Source: Pseudomonas sp. GCEP-101
GTDB lineage: Bacteria; Pseudomonadota; Gammaproteobacteria; Pseudomonadales; Pseudomonadaceae
Direction: 5' to 3'
Length of the DNA: 64,000 nucleotides
NCBI RefSeq assembly: GCF_025133575.1
Contig: NZ_CP104011.1
Span: forward strand, 682,001-746,000
The translations under genes were made by a program, and so were the position numbers. Each line of letters starts with the position of its first letter. Position 1 is the first letter of the stretch. The notes beneath the pieces are model-generated. The model had not been told where the DNA came from, did no database searches, and saw only the letters and a list, made by a program, of their open reading frames with translations. Below are positions 27,280 through 35,614 of this stretch, piece after piece.

Positions 27280-28779
27280 ATGACTGCCCACCACAACCCC
27301 AGAAACCTCATCGCCCTGGCGGCGGTGTGCCTGTCCTCGATGATGTTCGGCCTGGAGATCTCCAGCGTGCCGGCCAGCCTGCCGGCGCTGGAGCGCGTGC
27401 TGCACGGCGACTTCCAGGACCTGCAATGGGTGATGAACGCCTACACCATCGCCGTCACCAGCGTGCTGATGGCCGCCGGCACCCTGGCCGACCGCTACGG
27501 CCGTAAGCGCCTGTTCGTCATCAGCCTGGCGCTGTTCGGCATCACCTCGCTGCTCTGCGGGCTGGCGGGCGACATGCCGACCATGATCGCCGGGCGCTTC
27601 CTGCAGGGCGCCGCCGGCGGGGTCATGCTGATCTGCCAGGTGGCGGTGCTCACCAGCCAGTTCAGCGACCCGGCCGAGCGCGTGCGCGCCTTCGCCGCCT
27701 GGGGCGTGGTGTTCGGCGTCGGCCTGGGCTTCGGACCGATCATCGGCAGCGCCATCGTCGCCCTGGCGAGCTGGCACTGGGTGTTCCTGGTCCATGGCCC
27801 GCTCGCCCTGCTCACCCTGGTGCTGGCGCAGTATGGCGCGGTGGAGTCACGCGATCCGGACGCCGAGCGGCTGGACGTCGGTGGCATGCTGACGCTGTCG
27901 CTGGCAGTGCTCGGCACGGTGTTCTACATCACCCAGGGGGCGGACCTGGGCTTCGCCAGCCCGGCCGCGCTGGCGGTCCTGCTGCTGAGCATCGCCTGTC
28001 TGGCGGCCTTCGTGCTGATCGAACGCCGCGTCGCGCACCCGATGTTCGACTTCTCGGTGCTGCGCATCCGCGCCTTCGCCGGCGCCCTGTTCGGTTCGGC
28101 GGGGATGAACGTGAGCTTCTGGCCCCTGATGATCTACCTGCCGGTGTACTACCACGGTGTGCTCGGCTACGACGACGTGACGGCCGGCTGGTCGCTGCTC
28201 GCCTACACCCTGCCGACGCTGGTGGTGCCGCCGATCGCCGAGCGCCTGGCGCATCGCTTCCAGCCGGGCTGGGTGATCCCGGGCGGCCTGTTCGTCATCG
28301 GCGCCGGCTTCTTCCTGATGCTCTGGGGCAGCGCGGTGGACCACGCGAGCTGGCTGACGCTGCTGCCGGGCTGCGTGCTCGCCGGCATCGGCCTGGGGCT
28401 GACCAACACCACGGTGACCAACACATCCACCGCCGCCGTGCCCGCCACCCGCGCCGGCATGGCGTCGGGCATCGACATGAGTGCACGGATGATCTCCCTG
28501 GCGATCAATATCGCGGTGATGGGGCTGATCCTGCTTTCCGGCGTCGCCGCCGCGCTGAACGGCGTAGAGGGTGGCGAGAAGCTGCAATTGGCGGCGAGCA
28601 TCGCCAGCGGCCGGTTGGGCACGGACGAACCGGACATTGCCCGCGCGGCGCTGGTGCAGGGGTTCGGCTGGGTGCTCGGCTACGGCGGCGTCAGCGCCTG
28701 GCTGTTCGCGGCGGGCAGCTTCCTGACCTTCGGCGCACATCGCGCGGCGCGGCCTAGACTGGAGGCTGTCCGATCCTGA
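27280..28779 (+). CDS. MFS drug transporter, DHA2 family (14 TMS)
   Basis: Inner-membrane proton antiporter of 499 residues, EmrB/QacA-like. About 14 helices; motif A is GTLADRYGRKRLF after helix 2 and motif C-like GVGLGFGPIIGSAI lies in helix 5. CGGAG lies nine bases before the ATG. Likely exports small toxic organics under control of the divergent LysR gene. No membrane-fusion protein partner is adjacent, so it probably works alone. Confidence 0.92.
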   Translation: MTAHHNPRNLIALAAVCLSSMMFGLEISSVPASLPALERVLHGDFQDLQWVMNAYTIAVTSVLMAAGTLADRYGRKRLFVISLALFGITSLLCGLAGDMPTMIAGRFLQGAAGGVMLICQVAVLTSQFSDPAERVRAFAAWGVVFGVGLGFGPIIGSAIVALASWHWVFLVHGPLALLTLVLAQYGAVESRDPDAERLDVGGMLTLSLAVLGTVFYITQGADLGFASPAALAVLLLSIACLAAFVLIERRVAHPMFDFSVLRIRAFAGALFGSAGMNVSFWPLMIYLPVYYHGVLGYDDVTAGWSLLAYTLPTLVVPPIAERLAHRFQPGWVIPGGLFVIGAGFFLMLWGSAVDHASWLTLLPGCVLAGIGLGLTNTTVTNTSTAAVPATRAGMASGIDMSARMISLAINIAVMGLILLSGVAAALNGVEGGEKLQLAASIASGRLGTDEPDIARAALVQGFGWVLGYGGVSAWLFAAGSFLTFGAHRAARPRLEAVRS

Positions 28780-28796
28780 ATGACAGGAGAGTCGCC

Positions 28797-28907
28797 ATGA
28801 AAACCATCCTGCTGCTCACCTTCTTGGTCATCAGCGCTTCCAGTTGCAGCGTGGGCTCCGGCTTTCGCTTTCAGCCGGAGCTGCCGGGCATTGCGGTGCG
28901 GGCGTAG
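28797..28907 (+). CDS. Small lipoprotein of 36 residues, stop codon inside a REP
   Basis: A very short gene starting MKTILLLTFLVISASSC, a good signal peptide with lipobox ASSC at Cys17, preceded by a strong ACAGGAG ribosome binding site. It follows the MFS stop by 17 bases in the same orientation. Only 20 residues follow the lipid-modified Cys, and the TAG stop at 28905 belongs to the TAGGAGCGG repeat. Possibly a small lipoprotein truncated by repeat insertion. Real translation is likely; function unknown. Confidence 0.6.
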   Translation: MKTILLLTFLVISASSCSVGSGFRFQPELPGIAVRA

Positions 28908-29600
28908 GAGCGGACTCCGTCCGCGATGGGCTCAGTACCGTGCGGTTCGCGAGCAAGGGCCAGGCGCCCCCCTAGGTCCGACACAGAGCGCACCAGAGCT
29001 GACCTGTAGGAGCGGGCCATGCCCGCGATCCGCCGGCAGGGCCGGCGTCTGTCCTGATGCGATCGTGCAGGTTTGCTGCCTCGGTTTGGGTGTTCCTGCG
29101 CCGCTCCGGTGTGCGCACGGACTTCTTGTTTCGCCCCCTCGGGCGACCTTCTTTGGCAAACGCCCCAAAGAAGGCAAAGGTCTTGCCCCGGACATCCGGT
29201 TTTTCGCTTGGGGCGAAAAATACCCTCGCTCCAGCGAAGTTTCAGGGGCCCGCTGCGAAGGGCCATCCCTGGCCCATCGCAGCTCTCGCGGCATCCATGC
29301 CGCTCAACCCCTGAAACTCCGCTTCCACTCGGCCTCCTGAACGGGGCCGTTCGGAGTGCGCTGGAATTTATCTGGAAGTCTTCAAGAGCCAGGGCCGTGC
29401 CGAGATGCATGGCTCTTCGTAGGACCGAGGGGGCGACTAGCTTTTGCTCGCAAAGCCTCCCCGACGCCGGCCCTGCCGGCGGATCGCGGGCATGGCCCGC
29501 TCCTACAGGTCAGCCCTGGTACGCTCTTTGTCGCACCGAGGGGGCCTAGCCCTTGCTCGCGAACCCGTCCGAGCGCCGCGCCTTGCGGGCTCCACGATCA
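28905..29600. repeat. Composite inverted repeat, no credible gene
   Basis: A 620-bp structure fills most of this 899-bp gap. Arms 28998-29049 and 29463-29514 are a perfect 52-bp inverted repeat; similarity extends outward to 28945 and 29564 (GTTCGCGAGCAAGGG ... CCCTTGCTCGCGAAC). The core holds two hairpins: CCTTCTTTGG/CCAAAGAAGG (29147-29174) and AGTTTCAGGGG/CCCCTGAAACT (29239-29318). I recognise the core as a recurrent Pseudomonas intergenic repeat often mis-called as a gene (a 179-codon minus frame crosses it). Confidence 0.8.
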
Positions 29601-29604
29601 AAGG

Positions 29605-29742
29605 CCCCTCACCCTAACCCTGGCTGCGCGCCCCGCTCCTCAAACGGGAGAGGGAACCGTTCGGTGCAGGATAAAACCCAAGCGTCAACCGGCGCCGATC
29701 TGCCCCCTCTCCCCCTGGGAGAGGGTTGGGGTGAGGGCAAAG
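29605..29742. repeat. CCCTCACCC / CTCTCCC palindromic element
   Basis: CCCCTCACCCTAACCCTGGC at 29608, CGGGAGAGGG near 29648 and CCCCTCTCCCCCTGGGAGAG with GGTTGGGGTGAGGG ending about 29740 make an imperfect palindrome with internal hairpins. A related copy is at 58096-58211. It ends 65 bases from the 3' end of the YceI gene. Confidence 0.75.
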
Positions 29743-29806
29743 CCGGCACAATGCTTCACCAGAGCACAGACGCACCAACAGGAGAGCGCCCCCGTAACAC
29801 GCACCC

Positions 29807-30394
29807 TCACGGCGCCTGCTTGATCACCTGGCTGAACCCCAGCACCGCGAACACCGGTACCTCGGGGGTGATGGAAGGCACATTGGCGACTTCCTTGAGC
29901 GGCTCCAGCTTCTCCTCCAGGTCGAAGTCGATCAGCTTGAGCACCAACGGCTCCAGGGTGGTCACTTCGATGCGGGTCTCGCTGGGCCGGCTGACCAGCA
30001 CCTCGGATTTCAGCCGGCGCTGCTGGCCGTGCAGGTCGAGGTTGAAGTCCACGGTTTCCTGGCGCGACTGGCCGACTTGCAGGTCGTCGTAACGGCTCAG
30101 GTCCAGCTGGCTGCTGATGATCGCCTCGGGGAAGCGCTCGATCTCGAAGAAGGCATTGCGCATCCGTTCGTCGCGCAACGCCAGGCCGCTGTCGATGGAC
30201 TCCAGCGGCACCACCACGCGCACCGCGCCCTGGTCGTCGATCTGCCCGGAGAGGCGGTCGAAGCGCTGCACCTCGGCCATCTTGCCGCGCTTGACCGAGA
30301 CGAAGCTGATCCGCGAGGTGTCGCCGTCCAGTTGCCATTCGGCCAGTGCGAAGGGGCTCGTCAGCACGAGCAGCATACACATCAGGTAACGCAT
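29807..30394 (-). CDS. YceI-family periplasmic protein (copy 2)
   Basis: Secreted protein of 195 residues: signal peptide ending PFALA, then a YceI domain with DTSRISFVSVKRGKMAE, PLESIDSGLALRDERMR and FPEAIISSQLDL. It shares the block order of the 25577 copy but is well diverged, so the duplication is old. GGAGGATGA precedes the ATG. Last gene of a minus-strand run after the serine hydrolase and its small partner; the probable ligand is a lipid or isoprenoid. Confidence 0.88.
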   Translation of the reverse strand: MRYLMCMLLVLTSPFALAEWQLDGDTSRISFVSVKRGKMAEVQRFDRLSGQIDDQGAVRVVVPLESIDSGLALRDERMRNAFFEIERFPEAIISSQLDLSRYDDLQVGQSRQETVDFNLDLHGQQRRLKSEVLVSRPSETRIEVTTLEPLVLKLIDFDLEEKLEPLKEVANVPSITPEVPVFAVLGFSQVIKQAP

Positions 30395-30437
30395 TCATCC
30401 TCCGAAGCGGGTCGCCCCGCTCCGTGGAACGCGCCCG

Positions 30438-30785
30438 TCAGTGGCTGCCCGGTTCGGGCAATGTATCCGCCTGGGGCATCAGTTGGCATCCCTCGCGCGC
30501 ACCGAGCCAGGCGGCTGTCTGCGTACTGCCAAGGCCACGGGCGGTCACCCGCTTGCGCGCTTCGTCGTCGAGAAAGGCGCTGGTCGGCACGTACTGCTTG
30601 GTATAGGCCCGGCAATAGTCCGCCGAGTTCCCCATGACGTAGCGGCAGGAGCAGTACTCCTTGGCGGTGTAGGCGCCGATGATGCCGGGGAAGGCGGCCA
30701 GGTGGACGCGGTTCTGCCAGGCCGTGGTGACCAGCGCGAGCAACAGCAGGACCAGGGCGGTGAGGATCGGGTGACGGCGGATCAT
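30438..30785 (-). CDS. Membrane-anchored Cys-containing small protein
   Basis: Protein of 115 residues with one N-terminal membrane helix (residues 7-24) and a periplasmic part holding the motif AKEYCSCRYVMGN, then YCRAYTKQYVP and a late Cys near 99. Four cysteines suggest disulfides or metal binding. It overlaps the serine hydrolase stop as ATGA, so the two are coupled and probably work together. I recall the same pair in other pseudomonads but know no function. Confidence 0.75.
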   Translation of the reverse strand: MIRRHPILTALVLLLLALVTTAWQNRVHLAAFPGIIGAYTAKEYCSCRYVMGNSADYCRAYTKQYVPTSAFLDDEARKRVTARGLGSTQTAAWLGAREGCQLMPQADTLPEPGSH

Positions 30786-31909
30786 GGCTGCACCTCCCCG
30801 TGGGCGAAGGCCGCCTGGGCAAGCGTGAGGAAGGTGTCGTGCTGGTAGCTGCCGTCGCGGTCGTCGGCGTAGCGGACGATCACCAGCTTCTGTTCGGGGA
30901 TCACGTACAGCGCCTGGCCCCAGTGGCCGAGGGCGGCGAAGGTGTCCGGCGGTGCATCCGGCCAGGGCGCGGGCGCACCGGCCACCGGGCGGTTGAGCCA
31001 CCACTGGCCGCCGGGCACCGCCTCATTGGGCTTCTGCGGGTCGGGCTGGTACTCGGGGAACGGCGCGAGGACGAACTTCAGCCAGTCCTGCGGCAACAGC
31101 TGGCGCTCCTTCCAGCGCCCGCCGCGCTCCATCAGCAGGCCGATGCGCGCCAGGTCGCGGGCGGTCATGTAGGCGTAGGAGGAGCCGACGAAGGTACCGC
31201 TGGCATCCCGCTCCCAGACGGCGGATCGGATACCCAGCGGCTCGAACAGTGCGGTCCAGGGGTAGTTCGGGTAGTCCTTGCCGACCATCTGCTTGAGCGT
31301 GGCGGACAGCACGTTGCTGTCGCCGCTCGAATAACGGAAGCGCTTGCCCGGCGCGGCATCGGCCGGGAAGCCGGCGGTGAATTTCGCCATGTCGTCGCGG
31401 CCGCGGGTGTAGAGCATTGCCACCACCGAGGAGCGCACCGGTGCGTACTCGTATTCTTCCTGCCAGGCCAGGCCGGAGGCCCAGTGCAGCAGGTCGCGCA
31501 TCCTGATGTCGGGATGCTCGGCGAAGGCCGGGTAATGCGCGGCGACGGGGTCGTCCAGCTGGAATTTACCCTCGCCATAGGCCACGCCGAGGACGCTGGC
31601 CATCACGCTCTTGCTCATCGACCAGGCCAGGTGCGGCGTCTCGGCGCGGGTCGGGCCGGCGTAGCGTTCGTAGATCAGTTGGCCGTCGCGGATGACCACC
31701 ACGGCGTCGGTGCGCACGCCTTTTCGGCTGTCGTCATCGCGGCTGGGGAAGGCGTAGCGTTCGAACGCCTGCACGGCGGCGCCGCTGGGCGTGGCGCCGT
31801 GGGGCCAGTCGGCCTCGGGCCAGGTTTCGGCGCCGTGGGCGTGGCTGCTCAGCAGGCAGGTCGCCAGGGCCAGCGCGCGCAGCGCTGGGCGGAAGGGGGC
31901 AATGGGCAT
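30782..31909 (-). CDS. Serine hydrolase, class C beta-lactamase fold
   Basis: Secreted hydrolase of 375 residues: signal peptide to about residue 26, then a beta-lactamase/transpeptidase-like domain. Catalytic SxxK is SMSK at 97-100, the YxN equivalent is YSS at 193-195, and the third motif is GHWG late in the sequence. Such proteins include 6-aminohexanoate-dimer hydrolases, esterases and D-amino peptidases; the substrate cannot be told. Not evidence of beta-lactam resistance. GAGG precedes the ATG. Confidence 0.87.
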   Translation of the reverse strand: MPIAPFRPALRALALATCLLSSHAHGAETWPEADWPHGATPSGAAVQAFERYAFPSRDDDSRKGVRTDAVVVIRDGQLIYERYAGPTRAETPHLAWSMSKSVMASVLGVAYGEGKFQLDDPVAAHYPAFAEHPDIRMRDLLHWASGLAWQEEYEYAPVRSSVVAMLYTRGRDDMAKFTAGFPADAAPGKRFRYSSGDSNVLSATLKQMVGKDYPNYPWTALFEPLGIRSAVWERDASGTFVGSSYAYMTARDLARIGLLMERGGRWKERQLLPQDWLKFVLAPFPEYQPDPQKPNEAVPGGQWWLNRPVAGAPAPWPDAPPDTFAALGHWGQALYVIPEQKLVIVRYADDRDGSYQHDTFLTLAQAAFAHGEVQP

Positions 31910-32009
31910 CGGCGGGCCTCTTGTTATCAGGTGGCCCGCACCCTAGCACGGCGAAGATGACGGATTAAGCGCCGATCGTGCCGTTATCGATGACCATTGG
32001 CGCAATCGA

Positions 32010-32795
32010 TCATCGGGGAACCTGGTAATCGTCCGGCCCCATGAGGTCCATGCCGCACTGCAGGTCGCTGATCCAGTCAAGGAAGGCGCCGATCATCGCC
32101 TTGCCCACGAATGGCCGGCCGTGCTGCGGAACGATCATCTCGATGTCCAGCCCGCGAACCATGTTGGCCCACAGCCGGCCGACCTTGTTCGACGCCATGT
32201 AACGGCGGTGGAAGCCCTCCATGTGCGGCACGTGGGCGGCGAAGTCCTGCACGGGGCTGGCGTCGTCCACCAGGGAGGCGCCCATGTCGCCGGAGAAGAG
32301 GATCTTGCTGACGGGATCGTAGATCTGGAAATTGCCCACCGAGTGGAGGAAGTGCGCGGGGATCATCTTCAGCTGGCAGCGGCCCAACGGCACCGACTCG
32401 CCGCGGTCGGGCAGTGGAATCACCCGGTCATAGGTGGAGATGCCGTGGCTGACGGCCAGGTAGTTGGCCGTGAGGTGCGGCAGGAAGCGCGCCCAGAGCT
32501 TGGAGCAGATGACCTTGGCGCGGGTGTGCAGCAGCCACTTGTCCAGCGCGGCGATGATGTCCGGGTCCTGGTGCGAGGCGAAGATGTAGTCCAGGTCCTG
32601 CAGCGGGAACAGCTTGGAGAGTTCCAGGGACAACGGGGTGTAGGTCAGGTCGCCGCCCGGGTCGAGCAACAGCCGCTTGTCGTGGTCGACGATGAGGAAC
32701 TGGTTGGATTGCACACCGTCACCGCTGACCAGGTCGTCGAAACACAGGCATTGGTGTTTTCCGTCGTCGAACAGGACGATGGGTTCGCGTCGCAT
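32010..32795 (-). CDS. Metallo-beta-lactamase-fold di-iron (flavodiiron/ODP-like) protein
   Basis: Cytosolic protein of 261 residues resembling the oxygen-binding di-iron domain of flavodiiron proteins but without a flavodoxin domain. Candidate ligands: His75, Asp77, Asp79 (HQDPD), His148 (AHFLH), Asp170 (SGDMG) and His225 (PQHG), closely spaced as in the flavodiiron H-x-E-x-D-H, H, D, H set. The position normally His after the third ligand is Ile80. AGGAA precedes the ATG at 32795. It could reduce O2 or NO with a separate partner, or sense them. Confidence 0.78.
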   Translation of the reverse strand: MRREPIVLFDDGKHQCLCFDDLVSGDGVQSNQFLIVDHDKRLLLDPGGDLTYTPLSLELSKLFPLQDLDYIFASHQDPDIIAALDKWLLHTRAKVICSKLWARFLPHLTANYLAVSHGISTYDRVIPLPDRGESVPLGRCQLKMIPAHFLHSVGNFQIYDPVSKILFSGDMGASLVDDASPVQDFAAHVPHMEGFHRRYMASNKVGRLWANMVRGLDIEMIVPQHGRPFVGKAMIGAFLDWISDLQCGMDLMGPDDYQVPR

Positions 32796-32902
32796 GAGGG
32801 ATTTCCTAAAGCAGTGGGAGGGAAAACAGTGGGTAGCCCTGCGGAAATTTCTGAATACAGCGGCAGAAACGGCTGCAAGGCTAACCACCCCTCACCGGGG
32901 CC

Positions 32903-33799
32903 TCACTGACCTGCGTCAAGGCCCAATGCCACCCTCGCCTTCTCCAGGCGCTTGGCCCGCGCGGCGCCAGCGATGGCGAGCACGCCCTTGTCACGCTTCC
33001 ACACCGCCGCGAGTGCCGCATCGCCAGCGGCGAATGCAGCGTCCAGTGCCGAGGCGAGACTTTCGAACTGGCTGAACACACCGGCCAGCAGCAGGTGCGT
33101 CGGCGCCTGCGAAGCCGGCTGCCGGCTGACCTCCGCGCAGCCGGCGAGCACGCCCGCCAGGCGCAGGCTCAGCTGCGCCGGCCACTGGTGCTCCGTGGCC
33201 AATCCGTACAGCCACGCGCAGATCGCCGCCAGCACGTGGGTGTCCTCCAGGGTGCGGAAGGGCTTGCTGTAGGCCTCCCAGCCATCGCCAGGCAGGCGCT
33301 CGCAATGGGCGCCGTCGAGCAGCAGGCGGGCGTGGGGGATATCCGGCATCAGCGGCAGGGCGGGCAACGCTTCGAGCGTCGCCCCCGGAGCGCCGGCCTG
33401 CACCACGGTCATGGCGATGCGTGGGGGCTCGCCCTCCTCCTCGTCGCGCGCGGCCACCAGCCACCAGGCGGCACTGTCGGCGGCGGTGGCGAAGTCCTTG
33501 CGGCCGTGCAGCACCAGGCCATCGAGGCGGGTCTGCAGGTCGGCGGGGCGCACGCTCTTCTTCTCGGTCACGCACAACGCGCCGAGGCTGCGCGGCGCGG
33601 CCGGCCAGAGGGCACGCAGGGCGGCCTGGTAGCCGGCGAGAAAGGCCAGCCCCGGCGAAGTCGCCAGGCGGCCGCCGAGCACCGCCAGTTCGAAGCTGCC
33701 GGCGCACCCGGCGCGCGTGAGCAATTCGGCGTACCAGTCGTCCAGGGCGAGGCCGGGCGGTAAGCGGTCCTGCGGGCCGAGCAGGCATTTCCAGGGCAT
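32903..33799 (-). CDS. Acyl-CoA dehydrogenase-like protein
   Basis: Protein of 298 residues, shorter than the usual 380-residue acyl-CoA dehydrogenase. It has an ACAD-like order (a mainly helical start, a beta middle near [19 protein letters not shown] that resembles the family's G-x-K-x-I/F-T/A block, a helical end), but the catalytic Glu region and FAD motifs are not evident. GAAGGAG precedes the ATG. Divergent from olsB. Possibly a non-catalytic paralogue. Confidence 0.65.
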   Translation of the reverse strand: MPWKCLLGPQDRLPPGLALDDWYAELLTRAGCAGSFELAVLGGRLATSPGLAFLAGYQAALRALWPAAPRSLGALCVTEKKSVRPADLQTRLDGLVLHGRKDFATAADSAAWWLVAARDEEEGEPPRIAMTVVQAGAPGATLEALPALPLMPDIPHARLLLDGAHCERLPGDGWEAYSKPFRTLEDTHVLAAICAWLYGLATEHQWPAQLSLRLAGVLAGCAEVSRQPASQAPTHLLLAGVFSQFESLASALDAAFAAGDAALAAVWKRDKGVLAIAGAARAKRLEKARVALGLDAGQ

Positions 33800-33830
33800 C
33801 GCGGCGCTCCTTCCTTCGAGATCGTGGTTC

Positions 33831-33886
33831 TTGTCATACAAGCATCACCGCACCGTCACGGGCGTGACACCGGTCATTCCTAGCCT
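33831..33886 (+). promoter_or_regulatory. Pho-box-like promoter of olsBA
   Basis: Four 7-mers at exact 11-bp spacing: TTGTCAT (33831), GCATCAC (33842), CCGTCAC (33853) and GTGACAC (33864), matching the CTGTCAY Pho repeat at 6, 4, 6 and 5 of 7 positions. A -10-like TAGCCT starts 10 bases after the last repeat (33881), the spacing of classic PhoB promoters. Ornithine lipids are made under phosphate limitation in Pseudomonas, which fits. Inferred from sequence only. Confidence 0.55.
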
Positions 33887-33947
33887 GAGCTTGCACAACA
33901 AAGCCGACCGGCCGCAACCCGCATGGCCGGTTCACGGAGGCACTCGC

Positions 33948-34703
33948 ATGAGTCAGATCGCCCTCTCCTGTGACACCCCGGCGCAGCGCCGACTCAAGGC
34001 CGTGCGTCTGCGCGGCGCCCGCGCCCTGCGCGAAGCCCAGGCCCTGCGCTACCGCGTGTTCAGCAGCGAATTCGACGCCCGCCTCAAGGGAGCCGAGCAG
34101 GAACTGGACATGGACGACTACGACCGCCACTGCGCCCACATCGGCGTGCGCGACCTCAACAGCGGTGCGCTGGTCGCCACCACCCGCCTGCTCGACCACC
34201 GCGCCGCACAGCGCCTGGGCCGCTTCTACAGCGAAGAGGAATTCGCCCTCGACGGCCTGGGCGACCTGCAAGGCCCGGTGCTGGAGATCGGCCGCACCTG
34301 CGTCGACCCGGACTACCGCAACGGCGGCACCATCGCCGTGCTGTGGAGCGAACTGGCCGAAGTGCTCAACGAAGGCGGCTACCGCTACCTGATGGGCTGC
34401 GCCAGCATCCCCATGCGCGACGGCGGCATCCAGGCCCGCGCGGTGATGCAACGCCTGCGCGAGCGCTACCTGTGCCAGCAGAACCTGCGCGCCGAGCCGA
34501 AGACGCCGCTGCCGCCGATGGACGTGCCGGAGAACCTCACCGCCGAGCTGCCGCCGCTGCTCAAGGCCTATATGCGCCTGGGGGCGAAAATCTGCGGCGA
34601 GCCCTGCTGGGACCCGGACTTCGGCGTCGCCGACGTGTTCATCCTGCTCAAGCGCGACGAGCTCTGCCCGCGCTACGCCCGTCACTTCAAGGCCGCCGTC
34701 TGA
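33948..34703 (+). CDS. olsB: L-ornithine N-alpha-acyltransferase
   Basis: First enzyme of ornithine lipid synthesis: transfers a 3-hydroxyacyl chain from ACP to the alpha-amino group of ornithine. The 251-residue protein is of the GNAT-like 'hemolysin' family with [17 protein letters not shown] near the start and [20 protein letters not shown] in the centre. CGGAGG precedes the ATG at 33948. The stop and the olsA ATG share a base (TGATG), so the pair is translationally coupled. Regulation probably by phosphate (see site at 33831). Confidence 0.93.
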   Translation: MSQIALSCDTPAQRRLKAVRLRGARALREAQALRYRVFSSEFDARLKGAEQELDMDDYDRHCAHIGVRDLNSGALVATTRLLDHRAAQRLGRFYSEEEFALDGLGDLQGPVLEIGRTCVDPDYRNGGTIAVLWSELAEVLNEGGYRYLMGCASIPMRDGGIQARAVMQRLRERYLCQQNLRAEPKTPLPPMDVPENLTAELPPLLKAYMRLGAKICGEPCWDPDFGVADVFILLKRDELCPRYARHFKAAV

Positions 34704-35470
34704 TGCGCCGCCTGCGCGCCGGGTTGCGCGTCGCCCGCCTGCTGGCCCTGTTGCTGGTGGGCCTCGCGCTGGCCAGCTTCGTCAGCCTGCTGGAGCGCCT
34801 GCCCGGCGATCGCATGGCGCTGCGCCAGCGCCTGACGCGCTGGTTCCTGGCGCGGCTGTCCGCCGCCCTGCCCTTCGAACTGCAGGTGCACGGCGAGGTG
34901 CCCGCGCGGCCGATGCTGTGGGTCTGCAACCATGTATCGTGGGTCGATATTCCGCTGCTCGGCGGCCTGCTGCCGCTGACCTTCCTGTCCAAGGCAGAAG
35001 TGCGCCAGTGGCCGGTGGCCGGCTGGCTGGCGGAAAAGGCCGGCACGCTGTTCATCCGCCGGGGATCGGGGGATTCGCGAATGATCAACGCGCAACTGGC
35101 CACGCACCTGTCGCACGGACGTTCGCTGCTGGTGTTTCCCGAAGGCACCACCACCGACGGCACCGGCCTGCGCACCTTCCACGGCCGGTTGATGGCCAGC
35201 GCCATCGAAGCCGGCGTACCGGTGCAGCCGGTGGCGCTGCGCTACCGGCGCAACGGCCAGGCCTGCGGGTTGGCGCCCTTCATCGGTGACGACGACCTGG
35301 TCAGCCACCTGATGCGCCTGTTCGCCCATGATCGGGGCGTGGTGGAGATCCACCTGCTGTCGGCGCTGCCGAGTACCCACCAGGACCGCAACCTGCTGGC
35401 CAGGCAGGCGCATGCCGCCATTCAGGCGGTGGTGTGCGAGGTTCAGGAAGAATCGGCCATCGCGGCCTGA
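34703..35470 (+). CDS. olsA: Lyso-ornithine lipid O-acyltransferase
   Basis: Adds the second acyl chain to lyso-ornithine lipid. The 255-residue protein has a membrane helix at about 12-32 and the PlsC/AGPAT motifs NHVSWVD near residue 74 (HX4D catalytic pair), FIRRGSGDS and FPEGTTTDG near residue 145. The olsBA order and overlap match PAO1 (PA4350-PA4351, from memory). Acts at the inner membrane. Confidence 0.93.
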   Translation: MRRLRAGLRVARLLALLLVGLALASFVSLLERLPGDRMALRQRLTRWFLARLSAALPFELQVHGEVPARPMLWVCNHVSWVDIPLLGGLLPLTFLSKAEVRQWPVAGWLAEKAGTLFIRRGSGDSRMINAQLATHLSHGRSLLVFPEGTTTDGTGLRTFHGRLMASAIEAGVPVQPVALRYRRNGQACGLAPFIGDDDLVSHLMRLFAHDRGVVEIHLLSALPSTHQDRNLLARQAHAAIQAVVCEVQEESAIAA

Positions 35471-35554
35471 GACGAGAGAGCAAAGAGGAATTGGAGCCCG
35501 CCGTAACCTACGGCCGACGGGTTCCCACTCTGACGAAACGGCTTTCAAACTGCG

Positions 35555-35580
35555 CCGGGCGACACCCTCGAGCCGCCCGG
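35555..35580. terminator. Possible bidirectional hairpin between olsA and the stress gene
   Basis: CCGGGCG (35555-35561) and CGCCCGG (35574-35580) form a stem with a 12-base loop in the convergent 144-bp gap. There is no good T run on either side, so termination is only a guess. Confidence 0.35.
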
Positions 35581-35614
35581 TGAAGCCTGAAAACAGTCTC
35601 CAGACGCCGCAGGC

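Noticed and set aside
28871..29410. A 179-codon minus-strand frame in the large gap
   Set aside because: It is translated repeat sequence (inverted repeat core); no ribosome binding site, and frames of this kind are a known annotation artefact of this repeat type.
30782..31909. Class C beta-lactamase (resistance gene)
   Set aside because: Only the fold motifs SMSK and YSS are shared; the KTG box is replaced by HWG and the gene is conserved chromosomal, as in esterase/amidase-type hydrolases.
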